Shown here: one piece after another, positions 1 through 10,097 of the stretch
Position numbering within the stretch: position 1 is the stretch's first letter
Layout: each line of letters opens with the position of its first letter
NCBI RefSeq assembly: GCF_021462225.1
Contig: NC_061802.1
Location: forward strand, 4,607,859-4,671,858
Length of the DNA: 64,000 nucleotides
Source: Girardinichthys multiradiatus
Taxonomy: Eukaryota > Chordata > Actinopteri > Cyprinodontiformes > Goodeidae
Direction: 5' to 3'
Made by a program: the position numbers and the translations under genes
Notes under the pieces: model-generated
Seen by the model: only the letters and a program-made list of their open reading frames with translations
Told to the model about the DNA's origin: nothing
Database searches by the model: none

Positions 1-56
1 CTTTTTATTCCATTTTCTCCTATTCTTACCTTACAACTGATTTAATGTTATGTCAG

Positions 57-128
57 ATACTCTCCAGAGCCAATGAACAGGAGCCTTGTGGATGGTGGTT
101 GGCCAAAGTTCGCATGATGAAGGGAGAT
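57..128 (+). CDS. fxr1: fxr1 exon, Tudor/Agenet segment
   Basis: 72 bp, acceptor tgtcag, donor gtacgt. It reads [20 protein letters not shown] then MKGD, the second Tudor/Agenet strand set. Ile-Leu at the start replaces the Val-Tyr/Phe usual in the family. This is the first exon in the window and the protein begins upstream. Confidence 0.93.
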
Positions 129-3100
129 GTACGTTTTCTTCATTTAGTATGAAGTTAGGTGTTATTTACCTGTTCAGTTGCATAAATAAAAAGTATGTTG
201 TTGCACTCATTTTCCAGTTCTACGTGATCGAGTATGCCGCTTGTGACGCCACCTACAACGAGATTGTGACATTTGAACGCTTGCGACTGGTCAACCCCAA
301 CAAGGCCGTTACCAAGAACTCCTTTTACAAGTGCACTGTCCCTGTTCCTCAGGATCTCCAAGAAGCGTAGGCAGCACACCATCAGAACATCAACATTAAC
401 GTTTTCTTTATGTATGGAAATCAATATAATGTTCCTACGTCACAGGTGCCAGAACGAGAATGCCCACAAGGATTTCAAGAAAGCAGTGGGAGCCTGTCGA
501 ATCTCATTCTGCCCAGAAACCAGTGAGCTGCTGATCGTGGTAATGATCTCCAGGTCACCTTTGCTTATCTATAATAGCATCTATGCTGTGACACAGTTTG
601 TTTGTCTAATTTCCACTGAGCTATTCTCTTTGGAGATTGGTGTAAAAATTGTTTGTCTTTGTCAAGTCTACCAATGAGTCAACAGTGAAGCGCGTGTCGT
701 TGCTGAGTGACATGCACCTTCGCAGCCTCAGAACCAAGCTGCTGTTGATGTCACGCAACCAGGAAGCCACTAAACACCTGGAGGTCAGTTGGTAGAATCA
801 AATGACCTTTTCATTACTTTAGGAGCCAGTCAGTAAAAACAGCACATTTTACTGCAGTACTTGACAGATTCTTTATTAAATGTGCTGCACTAAGATTATT
901 TCATTTTTCTAAGATTCAGAGAAGTCTTACAAAGACTGTCAGCATTTTGGAACAGGTTTCCAGACTTCATGGATTAATTTGCCAATCTTGTCTCTGGTCT
1001 TTTAGACTTCCAGGCAACTGGTGTCATCCTTCCAACAAGAGTTTACGGTGAGAACAGATCTGATGGGCCTGGCCATCGGCAGCCATGGCAACAACATCCA
1101 GCAAGCACGGAAGCTTCCAGGTGTCACCGCCATCGAGTTGGATGAAGAGACTGGTACTTTCCGGATTTATGGCGAGGTACTGTGGTGTTCCAGACTTAAA
1201 AAGGAAACAGTTGGGAAAAAAGCTAATGCTAACATCCATATAAGCACAATGAAAACATATCCTTAAATATTTCCTCTCATTTCATTTCAATGGGCAACTC
1301 TGAGCACAGGGTATCCTCAAACCAGGTGTAGCAAATACATGAAGATAGGTGTGTACAATATAAGGTTGTGTTGAATTAGATCATATTGACTATATGCCAA
1401 AGCAGAAAGATTTTGCCATCACAGTTTTATTTTATTTTATTTAGCTTCATAAACTAGTTTTATTTAGCAGAACTGTATTCGACCTGCCCATGGTTGTGGT
1501 TGTTTACCTTTTAAGGTTGGCAGAACAGTTTTGTAGGACATGGATAGCTGCAGAACTAGCCAAAATGACAGATTATATTTTTCTTTGAGATCTGGTTTTA
1601 TATAGAGAAGCTGATAGAATCTCACCGGTTTATAAGCAGTACAAGAAATAAGTATTTACGAAATAAATGAACAAAGGTCTGACCGAAAGACTCATATTGT
1701 CACAACTTTTAGATTTTGTTGTCCTTTTCTGGTCGCTTTTTTTCAAAAACATTGAATCTTGCTGTTCTTATCTAATGCGGGTTACGTGTGTGTTTTTAAT
1801 TTAGACGGAGGAAGCAGTAAAGAAGGCCAGAAGCTTCTTGGAATTTGTGGAGGATTCAGTCCAGGTGCCAAGGAATCTTGTTGGTCAGTAGATGTTTTTT
1901 TTAGGTTTGTTGGTTACATATCAAGCCAGATACATGCATTGTATCTCAACACAGTTACATTAAATGGCCTGCACTTGTATATCACTTTATTAAGTCCCCA
2001 GAAACCCCAAAGCGCTTTGCACTACAATCAGTCATCCACACATTCACACACTGACAGTGGTGAGCTACAATGTAGTCGCAGCTGCCTTGGGGCAGACTGG
2101 CAGAAGCAGTTATCTAATAATCATAAAAAGAGAACCTTGAGAAATAGATGTATTTATTGTGGGTTATACATTCAGAGGTCTGAATGTACCAAGTAATAGA
2201 TTAGATAAAATGTATCACATGTGCCATGCTGCTGCTTGAGAGAATGTACTCCAGCTGCAACATGGTAGACAAGATGGCCCTGCAGAGGATAGTGAGGGAA
2301 CCTAAAAGGCTTATTGGAGCATCCCTATGCTCTATCTAGGATCTGTCTCACAGCTGCTGCAGGAAAAGAGCTCTGAACGTTGTTAGACTCCTTACATCTT
2401 CTTCCATGAACCCTTTCAACCTCTGCCAGCAATAAATTAATTTTATTTGATTTACTCTGATGTCATTTATTGCAACTGCAACCTTTTGAACTTGTGTGCT
2501 TTTCTTCACCTACCTGTCCGTTCCTGATCTGTCTCCAGGGAAAGTGATTGGTAAAAACGGTAAGGTGATCCAGGAGATTGTGGATAAGTCTGGTGTAGTG
2601 AGGGTCAAAATAGAAGGAGACAACGACAACAAGCAAACCAGACAAGAAGTAAGAATGCTACTACCACATCATTGCTTTTCCTTTGATGAATAACTTCTTA
2701 AGGATAATTTAAAGAACTGTATTCACTTTGTCAGTTGATGCCTACAGTTCGTACTAACATGCACGTTTGGGATTTGTGTTTTGTTGACACAGGGAATGGT
2801 CCCATTTACCTTTGTTGGTACTAAGGAGAGTATCGGCAACGTTCAGGTCTTATTGGAGTACCACATTTCCTACCTGAATGTAAGGCATCTATTGATTTGG
2901 TCGCTGATGTTTTTGATGCATGCTTGTCTTTGTCTTCACCAGTTATCTTCTTCCATTTAGAGCTTTTTTAGGGTGTTTTTATATTTCCATTGTCTTCTGC
3001 ATCTTTTACTAATATTTATTTGCCTACAGCATGTAAATTGTGAATCATAACTGTGACAGCAGCATAACTTTAAGTTTCTACTGTTAACATGCTGAGTATT

Positions 3101-6100
3101 AATGAACTACAGCTGCACAATATATATCAGATGTCAGTCAATCTGATTGCAGTACTAGTGTCTTTAGTATTACAGCCTTGAAGGATTGCTTTGATGCAAC
3201 ATTTGGCTGTTATATTTCAGATGGTATGCTTCAACGCTCTATGTGCAGTTACTGTATTTAGCTGCCCTTTGATGCTCACATCTGAAATAAATTTGGAGGC
3301 CAAACAAGCTTAAGCTCCTGGGAAATGGTGGATGATAGAAAACAAAGAGAAGAAGACGGAAAATCTGGATTAATCTCGATCAATATCATCATTGCAACGT
3401 TAAACAATATCCTGACTACATTTTTTCCTAGTATTGTACAACCCCAAAATGACCGGTATACTGCAGTCATATTATCCAAATGATTCAGAATGTCTCTAAT
3501 CCCACTGGTTGTTCCTGCTCTGCTGTGTTCACACATTTTGTACTGTATGTCTGTGTGTCCTGTGCTGTCTGCATGTTCTGTGCTGTGTTCCTGCTCCGAC
3601 TGTTTTGCAACGTGTGTAGGACATGGTGGAGCTTCTTGCAGAAGGCCAGCAGCTAGAGGAAGAGCTGAGGCAGTTTGTGGATTATACTCAGGGAGGCAGC
3701 CTAGCGAGATTCAATATAAACAGGACAAGGAGCTCTGGATCCAGTGTAGATGTGTGTATGATGACTATGCATGTGCATCCTGTGATGACCTCCTAAATGT
3801 TTGCTTTCGGTCATTTATTTATTTAAAAAAAAAGCATAAACACCTGTCAGCCAGTCATCTTCTTCGCGTCTTATTATTGTTGTTCTCGGTCCTATTGTTT
3901 TCTTTGTGTAAGGAGGTTGAGCAGCTTCGTCTGGAGCGGATGCAGATTGATGAACAGTTGCGTCAGATCACCCAGGGTCACCGACCAGTTGATCGGGAGC
4001 GGGGGGAGAGAGGAGAGAGAGGAGGAGGAGGATATAATGCCGACAACAGCGCCGGTACCTCTTCATCTTCCTTACGTGGCAGCCGCTCCTACAACAGTCG
4101 AGGACGCGGGCGCAGAGGCCATAACTACAACGCTGGATATGGTACTCACCTTTAGGGCATTAATAATTTAAATGTGTGATTTGTCCAGTATCAGTCTTGA
4201 AAAGTTTTTCATTTGATTTTATTATTTTCCAAATCTGGATATGTATGGAAAAATTATTTCCATTTCCAGATTTTTACCCGTTTCATTCTGTAAAGGATGG
4301 ATCACCAGTCTGTCCGACTAGCCATCCTTCCTTTCCACCCGTCTATCCATCATTCACCCACCCATCTCTTCTCCTTACCTTCCCATCATCCTCCCTCCCT
4401 CTTCTTCGTGGTTTTTAGTTTTTGTTGGCTCCATATTTAAAACATGGCCACTCTAGAAGTTTCTTAAATTACATTCATAACATTAGGCTAAAAAAGACAG
4501 AGAACTCTGGGAATTTGAGTGTGAAAAAGTAGGACGTTTTTACACAGAAAATGAACTTTGGTCCCTGTTGTTCATTTTTCTCTCTTCTGTGGCTTTTCCC
4601 CGTCCTCTTTTGACATATCTTCTGGAATTCAGGCGGCAACTCGGAGCATTCAAATGCCTCCGAGACTGATTCAGAGCGCAAGGATGAGCTTAGTGATTGG
4701 TCTCTGGCCGGGGAGGACCTGGATGGGTGAGCTTTGTTCTTTGCTCATAACTAAAAAGTTGTAAAAATGTTACACTTTTCAGGTGATATTTTAATCTCTA
4801 GAGTCAATGAGGCTTTTTTGCTGGCATTGATTCTATTTGTTTTTCGGAAAATGTCAGGGAGAGGGAGAGAGGCCCTCGACCACAAAGAGATAGCCGCAGG
4901 AGGCCAGGACCCGGTAGAGGCCGAGGAGGCCCTGGAGGAAGAGGCAGAGGAGGAAGAGGAGGATACGGCTACAGCTCTGGTAGAATTCACCTTTTCAGAA
5001 CTTTCAGGATGTAGGAAAAACAAGTCTTCCTGTCAAATCGTAACTTGCTGCCCGTCATTTTTTTTCCGGCAGGGTCCAGGGACCATGAGAACAACTACCC
5101 ATATGGAACCTTGGAGACAAACACAGAGACGGACCAGACGGCTGATACAGATGCTAGTGAGTCCAACCTGCCTGCCAACCGTCGTCGAAGGTCACGGCGA
5201 CGCAGAACGGATGAGGACGCCACACTGATGGATGGCATGAGCGAGTCTGACAACGCCTCAGTGAGCGAAAATGGAATAGGTATTATGATTTTTATTTTAT
5301 TGGATTTTTGCACTTATATTTTTTGCTTTAGTCAGAATTATGCACACAAATTTCACACAAGGTAGAGAGAAAAAAGCAGCTGTTAGATGAAGCATTCAGG
5401 GCTCTGCAGGAGTCCACATTTCAGTGGAAAAAGAGCTGCTGCAGTTTAAAGACAATAATGAAGGTACAAATCCTTCTCTTTGTGATGACCCAACGTCCCT
5501 AGATTTGTCAGAAGCAAAACCTCAGCGTCGCAATCGTAGCCGTCGTCGCCGCATGCACCTGCCTGAGGAGAGGCAGCCAGGTAACACCAAGCAGCTCTGT
5601 GCAGGTTGTCGCTTCAGTGGCTCAGCTGCAGAGTTGTTCACCTCGACTCATGTTTGTGTGTGTGTGGCACCAACAGAGCACTGAATCATTCAGTTCAGAC
5701 CTAAAATTAACTAGCATGAGAGTTGCATGGTCCTCGTTTTCCTAATTCTGATAAACGCCCGCTCCTAACACAGTACACTACACTTGTCCATATAGAAATG
5801 CATTTGTTTTCTGTTAAAAAGTGAAGGAGTTTATTCAGTAATCTTCAGGCCTTGTTTTTACAGGGTTGTCATAGACCAACACAGAGTAGCGCGTAACTGT
5901 GTAGTGGAAGATTTTTTGTTTTTTACATACTTTGTCTTTCCTGCTCTGAGCCAGGATGTTCCGGTACGTCTTTAGCAGCTTTCCACATTTATACGCCGAC
6001 AGTTTTCCCCATTTTCTTTAGAAAATGACTCAAACCCAGTGAGATTAGATGGAGAGGGACTGTGACTCTTGCTACAGATTCTCAATTGAATTTGGAACTG

Positions 6101-7370
6101 GACTTTAAATAGGCCATTTTGCCACCTGAATGTGCTTTGATCTAAACTTTATTGTGGCTCTGGTTGCATGTTTAGGACCGTTTTCCTGTTTTTGTTTTTG
6201 CAGCCTTTAACGGGCTTTTTTCCCAGTATTGTTCTGCAATCCGCTTTCTCCATATTCCCTTCAGCTGTGTCCAGCTTCCCTGTCCCTGCTGATGAAAAGC
6301 ATCCCCACAGCATAATGCTGCCACCAATATATTTTACAGTGGTGTATTCTGGGAGCACAGTGTTTTACATGTAGACCAGAAAGTTAATTTGTTTGTCATT
6401 TTTAGCAATGCACGATATATCTGCATTCATATCGGTATCGGCTGATGTTAGTCTTTGTTTTTAACATATCGATATTGGTTCCATAAGTAAAACTGGGCCG
6501 ATATTAATAGCTGATATTTATCGTTTTTTTTTAACCATTTTTTACGATGTTGTAAAGGTAGAGAAATACGGATAATATCAGTACATCAGTTACCGGCCAC
6601 AACAGCATCAATGTCGGATATCGATATCGGCGCTTCCCTAACATTTCCCTCCTATGCCCTACATTGTGTTGGCCTCACAGAAAATCTAAAAGTAAGTAAA
6701 GTTTCAGGTTGTGACAAAATGGAGAAACATTTCAAAGGGTATGAATATTTTTCTATGACCCTGTAGCTGAAAGGAACTGAAAAGAGCTACTTGTCTTGTA
6801 CACAGGTGTGAAAATACCTCGCGCTGGAATAGCTGTTGCCTCGTTCTCCTGATTTGCATGAGTTGAAATTAACATGAAGTTCTGAACAGTTGAGGCAGAC
6901 CTGCTCGGCTTCCTTCGGTACTTTATTTCAGCCTGCATAAAGTTTGTGTTTTGTTTAATAACCTGTGGCTTTTTATTTGGCTGCTAATGCAGTGACTGTG
7001 GCTGACTACATATCCAGGGCTGAGTCTCAGAGCAGACAGATGAATACCAAGGATGCCAAGAAAAACAAGGAACTGGTCAGTACTTTAAATGCTACATATT
7101 CCTGAATTTCTTTAGATTTACCAAAGGCAATTTCTTCTGTTTTTGTAGTTATATTTATTCCTTCTGTCTCTTCAGGGTCAGGCGGAGACCATTGCTGAAC
7201 ACAGTCCACAGTCCGCTCCGACAACCACCAACGGTTCAAATAACGAGGTTTCTGACGGTGCTGGAAACAGTGCCACACAATCTCCCAGATCTTCCACCGA
7301 GAAGCCCCCCAAAGTCTCCTCCCACAGGAGGGACTCTAACCCGCAACCTGTCTTGAACGGACTCTCCTAG
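57..7370 (+). CDS. fxr1: fxr1, 3' part of gene (15 coding exons in window)
   Basis: FXR1 is a cytoplasmic and nuclear-shuttling RNA-binding protein of the FMRP family that works in mRNP granules and translation control, notably in muscle. Spliced exons read as one frame of 628 codons: end of the Tudor/Agenet domain ([32 protein letters not shown]), KH1 with GSHG loop, KH2 with GKNG loop, an export/coiled-coil segment ([18 protein letters not shown]), an RG-rich tail, [12 protein letters not shown], two basic Arg blocks and the C-terminus VLNGLS. FXR1 is preferred over FMR1 because the long KH2 loop of FMR1 is absent. It is preferred over FXR2 because of [16 protein letters not shown] and the VLNG(L/V)S end. 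Exon sizes 72, 149, 94, 117, 171, 79, 110 and 87 fit the FMR1-family gene plan as I recall it. The 5' exons lie upstream of the window. Neighbour dnajc19 is convergent, as in mammals. Confidence 0.96.
218..366 (+). CDS. fxr1: fxr1 exon, Tudor/Agenet segment
   Basis: 149 bp, acceptor ttccag, donor gtaggc. It encodes [20 protein letters not shown] and runs on to the linker [10 protein letters not shown], ending two bases into an Ala codon. The family's usual Arg-Pro-Val here is Arg-Leu-Val. Confidence 0.95.
446..539 (+). CDS. fxr1: fxr1 exon, pre-KH segment
   Basis: 94 bp, acceptor cacag, donor gtaatg. It encodes [19 protein letters not shown] and the following strand ETSELLIV. This is the start of the KH0-KH1 part of the family. 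Confidence 0.94.
667..783 (+). CDS. fxr1: fxr1 exon, KH0/KH1 linker
   Basis: 117 bp, acceptor gtcaag, donor gtcagt. It encodes [20 protein letters not shown] and [15 protein letters not shown]. In frame at both ends. Confidence 0.94.
1006..1176 (+). CDS. fxr1: fxr1 exon, KH1 domain
   Basis: 171 bp, acceptor cttttag, donor gtactg. It holds the KH1 GxxG loop as GSHG in [19 protein letters not shown], followed by [20 protein letters not shown]. Confidence 0.96.
1805..1883 (+). CDS. fxr1: fxr1 exon, KH1-KH2 junction
   Basis: 79 bp, acceptor aatttag, donor gtcagt. It encodes [20 protein letters not shown] and VPRNLV, ending one base into the Gly codon that opens KH2. Confidence 0.95.
1962..2105. 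repeat. teleost SINE-type repeat fragment
   Basis: Contains ccccaaagcgctttgcacta and acacattcacacactgacag, the recurring AAAGCGCTTT module of fish SINE/LINE tails. Lies in the fxr1 intron before the KH2 exon. Confidence 0.5.
2217..2435 (+). mobile_element. LINE (L2/Rex-like) 3' fragment, decayed
   Basis: Conceptual reading of the plus strand gives [20 protein letters not shown] and then a Cys/Arg-rich stretch, matching the C-terminal region of L2/Rex-type reverse transcriptase proteins (compare 49438-50320). Broken by stops. Intronic in fxr1. Confidence 0.5.
2539..2648 (+). CDS. fxr1: fxr1 exon, KH2 core
   Basis: 110 bp, acceptor gtctccag, donor gtaaga. It encodes [20 protein letters not shown] with the GKNG loop and the Ile equivalent to FMRP Ile304, then the acidic loop [12 protein letters not shown]. 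The long loop exons of FMR1 are absent, as expected for FXR1/2. Confidence 0.97.
2793..2879 (+). CDS. fxr1: fxr1 exon, KH2 end
   Basis: 87 bp, acceptor gacacag, donor gtaagg. It encodes [20 protein letters not shown] and LEYHISYLN. Phase 0 at both ends, so the next exon starts on a whole codon. That matters for the candidate exon from 3620. Confidence 0.96.
3109..3445. repeat. MITE-like repeat in fxr1 intron
   Basis: Starts acagctgcacaatat and ends gtattgtacaacccc, an imperfect inverted pair. The same ends bound the copy at 35683-36146. A short non-autonomous DNA transposon without coding capacity. Family not identified. Confidence 0.45.
3620..3751 (+). CDS. candidate alternative fxr1 exon (diverged duplicate of next exon)
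   Basis: Preceded by an AG (tgtgtag) and open in phase 0 from 3620. Possible donors are gtagat at 3746 or gtgtgt at 3752, both phase 0. It reads [19 protein letters not shown] and, after three residues, TQGG. Set beside the following exon ([19 protein letters not shown], then TQG) it keeps Leu, Glu, Gln, Glu, Leu-Arg-Gln and TQG, with conservative changes elsewhere. An in-frame swap would replace the export/coiled-coil segment. The acceptor tract and donors are weak, and I know of no such exon in mammalian FXR1. It may be unused or an exon relic. Confidence 0.4.
3913..4141 (+). CDS. fxr1: fxr1 exon, export/coiled-coil segment and RG-rich linker
   Basis: 229 bp, acceptor gtgtaag after a strong pyrimidine tract, donor gtactc. 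It encodes [19 protein letters not shown] (the leucine-rich export segment of the family), then a Glu/Arg/Gly stretch, then [20 protein letters not shown]. Ends in phase 1. The Arg-Gly repeats contribute to RNA binding. Confidence 0.93.
4633..4726 (+). CDS. fxr1: fxr1 exon, phospho-rich segment
   Basis: 94 bp, acceptor attcag, donor gtgagc. It encodes [20 protein letters not shown] and SLAGEDLDG, the Ser/Glu-rich stretch that is a phosphorylation region in FMRP-family proteins. Confidence 0.95.
4858..4979 (+). CDS. fxr1: fxr1 exon, RGG region
   Basis: 122 bp, acceptor atgtcag, donor gtagaa. It encodes [20 protein letters not shown] followed by more Arg-Gly-Gly repeats and YGYSS. This is the RGG-box RNA-binding tract. 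Confidence 0.93.
5073..5279 (+). CDS. fxr1: fxr1 exon, acidic and Arg-block segment
   Basis: 207 bp, acceptor ccggcag, donor gtatta. It encodes [20 protein letters not shown], then an Arg/Ser block (nuclear/nucleolar-signal-like), [20 protein letters not shown] and ENGI. Ends in phase 1, so it can join either the 78-bp cassette at 5503 or the exon at 6993. Confidence 0.95.
5503..5580 (+). CDS. fxr1: fxr1 muscle-type cassette exon
   Basis: 78 bp, phase 1 at both ends, acceptor ccctag, donor gtaaca. It encodes [20 protein letters not shown] and PEERQP, the counterpart of the 27-residue insert of the muscle isoforms of mammalian FXR1. Skipping keeps frame and gives ENGIVTVADY, matching the short isoform. 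Inclusion adds a second basic cluster. Confidence 0.92.
5870..6766 (-). mobile_element. decayed Tc1/mariner element in fxr1 intron
   Basis: Left part (catagaccaacacagagtag) and right end (gggtatgaatatttttctat) are typical of a fish Tc1-like family. The minus strand at 6149-6358 still reads [18 protein letters not shown], a transposase segment upstream of the second catalytic Asp. The reading frame is otherwise broken. The block 6404-6650 appears to be a later repeat insertion. Confidence 0.7.
6404..6650. repeat. TATCGGTATCGG-rich dispersed repeat
   Basis: Contains several copies of atcggtatcgg/gatatcgatatcgg-type words in both orientations around a T-rich centre. This resembles a common fish repeat of palindromic GATATCG words. 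No coding capacity. It seems nested in the surrounding Tc1 relic. Confidence 0.5.
6993..7075 (+). CDS. fxr1: fxr1 exon [16 protein letters not shown]
   Basis: 83 bp, acceptor aatgcag, donor gtcagt. It encodes [16 protein letters not shown], one of the most conserved C-terminal signatures of FXR1/FXR2, followed by [12 protein letters not shown]. Ends in phase 0. Confidence 0.96.
7176..7370 (+). CDS. fxr1: fxr1 terminal coding exon
   Basis: 195 bp including TAG at 7368-7370, acceptor tcttcag. It encodes a low-complexity Ser/Thr/Pro/Asn tail starting [20 protein letters not shown] and ending VLNGLS, close to the VLNGVS end of mammalian FXR1. Confidence 0.94.
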   Translation, partial: GQAETIAEHSPQSAPTTTNGSNNEVSDGAGNSATQSPRSSTEKPPKVSSHRRDSNPQPVLNGLS

Positions 7371-8990
7371 TTAGATCCGGTAAAGGAAATGGTTTCATAT
7401 ATTCGAACGTCTTTGGCAGCATTTGATTGAATCTCCATGTCCGTGTAGAGGCATCAAATGTTAATATTAACATTTAAACACAACAAGCACTGTTCTTTTT
7501 TCTACTTAACAAATATTTGAAACCTGTTCTGCAGCACACGTTTTAGGGCTCTGAACCGTAACCTCCCCTTTACATGTTTATCTGTGCAACTATTCCTTTT
7601 CTTACAGTTTTTTCACAGTAGTTCTTCCAGTAGGAGCTTGCCAAAGATAGTCAAACACACACACTCTTAGTCTTGTACAGAAGCTGTACTTTTAGTCCTT
7701 TCCTTACTAAGAGCTTAAAGAGAGGTCAGACTAAATACAGTATTTACATGATGCAGACAGGGATTTGGATCAAACCCCCACTGTGGTATGAATGCAGCAG
7801 TTTTTTATGGTTCGAAATATCGTAGCAGAGTTTTAGTATGATGTCTGTCTTTTAATCAGGTGAACATAGCAGACATGTTTTTTTGCGGGGGGGTTGTGCA
7901 TAAAATTAAATGTTCTGCATGAACTGCACCACAGTGCAGAGGGTTTCCTGAAAGTGTGACATACTTGTATCAGCTGTTGTGCCTTGAGAGTAGACTCAAC
8001 ATGTTGCCGCCTGGCTCTGCACTCCATCTGAAATCCCTTTTACATATTTCTGTGTAACATGTGTGCCCTCGCCTGCCACCAGTCAGAGCAGATGAGGTGT
8101 CTCGGTGTGCTAACTGTTCTCTTAAAGGGTAAGTGAAGGCACTCGGAACGCACAGAGAGGATTTCAGAGCCTTTCTTTAAAATCAGGTGTCTCTGCTCTT
8201 AATGTTGGGAGGGATTCAGTTATCCTTTAAATATATCTCTTGAGGATTTTTGACTTTAGCTGCTTCCTGTTCTTTAATATGCAACCACTTGGATCATAGG
8301 AGAAATGTTATTACAGCCGATCTGGAAAAGAAATTAGAAGAGTCGTTTTGTTTGCACTGAAGCGTAACCTTTTTCTCTTAAAGCTCATTGTAGTTGAGTC
8401 TGAAAACTGTTCTGTTACTGGTCAGTGGTGGGTTTTCTGGGAACATCTCATTACTCGACCCTGGGAAACGTTGGGCCATTTTATCAAGTACAACACTGAG
8501 AACCTTTTCAGAAAAACAATTAATAGAAACCAGTTATTATCCAGGTTTGGCTCATCGCCCACATGTATAAAGCTTAAAACTGTAAAATCCTCTAAAAACA
8601 ACTGGAACTCTCTGGCGTTGAGATGTTGCAGAAAACCAGGCCCGAGTGACGATGGTATTTCACGGTTCTTCCACACTGGCTGGCTAGAAACTGGTCACAA
8701 CTGTTCCACTAAGGAAGATTTATTTGGATTATTTATTTTTTGAAAAGTGTACAGTATTTAAAAAAAAAAATGACTCTTCTTTTTCTCAACACTAAAAATG
8801 TGATATCCAGAGGTTCTCATACATCCATCTTCAAATTGGACTACTGACAGTTGTGACATCCCAAGAGTTTTTGTTGGGTCAACTACAGTATACTGTTTAG
8901 GTTCTTTTTTTAAGGATTGTCTGGTTGGTTGATGTGCAATATGTTTTGTACGCAGGTAGTTCCTAAATAAACTTGATCTTCTGTGTAGAT
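7371..8990 (+). other. fxr1: fxr1 3' UTR
   Basis: About 1.6 kb without credible coding sequence between the fxr1 stop and an AATAAA. Length is inferred from the first convincing polyadenylation signal. No transposon-like segment is recognised in it. Confidence 0.65.
8966..8971 (+). terminator. fxr1: fxr1 polyadenylation signal AATAAA
   Basis: AATAAA followed by a T/G-containing stretch (cttgatcttctgtgtag). Cleavage is expected about 15-25 bases further on. Confidence 0.6.
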
Positions 8991-9165
8991 CTAAAACCAA
9001 ATGCTGTCTGATTCATTTGTTACCGGTGAGTTAAGTCTCGTGTACTTCACATGGTGCTCATGTTACTGCAGATGTGCAGTCAACAGGGACTTTTTTTCCT
9101 GAAATTCTGCAAGGAAGTGTTATTTTTGCACTGGAGCAACATTTCACATGGCACTAAATAAATAC

Positions 9166-9715
9166 AGGGCTGTGAAAAAGTATTTGCCCTCTTACAGATT
9201 TTTACAAATTTTCAATTCAGTTCAAAAATTTGTCATGAATCCCAACAGGACATGAAATGAAATTTAATAATCACCTTTTATTTGTCATTGTAATTATATA
9301 TTAAAAACAAAATATGTCCTGTTTTTCTCCAATCCCTTGTTTTCATGCAGCATAAACAGTCTATGCACACAGGTCATGCCACAGCATCTCAATTGGAATA
9401 GTCTGAACTTTGACTAGGCCTCACCAAAATCTCCACTTGCTAGTGTGTTTTAGATCATTGTCCTGCTGTATTACCAAGCAGATCAAGAACTGATAGGCAG
9501 ACATTGTTCTGGATTTTCCTACTAGACGTTCTATTAATTATGTCAAATCATTCAGGTCCTAAAGCAGTCCCAGACCATCATACTACCACCACGTTTAACT
9601 GTTGCTATGATGTATTCGTTTTACCTCAGATATAACAGGGACGCACAGCTTCCGAAATGTTTGTCTCATCAGTCTGCAGAATATTTTCCCAAGTCTTGGG
9701 GATCATCGATATACG
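9166..9715. mobile_element. Tc1/mariner-like relic between fxr1 and dnajc19
   Basis: Begins after TA with cagggctgtgaaaaagtatt, a typical end of a fish Tc1-type family. Internal text (for example catcagtctgcagaatattt) is the degraded antisense of a transposase. The right end is lost where another element end starts near 9716. Confidence 0.55.
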
Positions 9716-9850
9716 CTGCTCAAAAAAATAAAGGGAACACTCAAATAACACATCCTAGATCTGAATGAAAGAAATATTCTCATTGAATACTTTGTTCTGT
9801 ACAAAGTTGAATGTGCTGACAGCAAAATCACACAAATGTTTTGTTTTGTC
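9716..9850. mobile_element. DNA-transposon end, truncated
   Basis: The block starting tgctcaaaaaaataaaggga is a frequently seen end of a fish DNA-transposon family. Only about 130 bases are left and the rest of the element is missing. Family assignment is from recognition, not from a complete structure. Confidence 0.45.
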
Positions 9851-9912
9851 TAGTGTAAAAAAGAGGCACAGTTTACCCAGAACATTTAAACTAAATCAGT
9901 TTGTACAGTGAT

Positions 9913-9923
9913 TTTATTTTATT
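9913..9923 (-). terminator. dnajc19: dnajc19 polyadenylation signals
   Basis: Two overlapping AATAAA hexamers on the minus strand about 100 bases after the dnajc19 stop codon. They imply a short 3' UTR. Confidence 0.6.
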
Positions 9924-10020
9924 TGGGAAGAATCAGAAAAAAATAAAAGAAAATCAAGCGCTTCCTCAACTAAGTCCATAAAACGGCTTGAATAAAAGCC
10001 GTGTGAAATCCTCAGCATCT

Positions 10021-10097
10021 TCAGCTCTGTTTCTTGGCTTGGCCATCCATTAGGTCCTTTGCTTCATTTATTTTTGCAGCTATATATGGAGAACCCC
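10021..10097 (-). CDS. dnajc19: dnajc19 exon 6
   Basis: 77 bp with TGA at 10021-10023, acceptor ctcaaag. It encodes [20 protein letters not shown] then KKQS, the end of the J-like domain. Confidence 0.94.

Noticed and set aside
3490..4155. 221-codon open frame across the fxr1 intron and next exon
   Set aside because: It is the exon frame running backwards through the intron. The exon start at 3913 is supported by acceptor, family alignment and phase.
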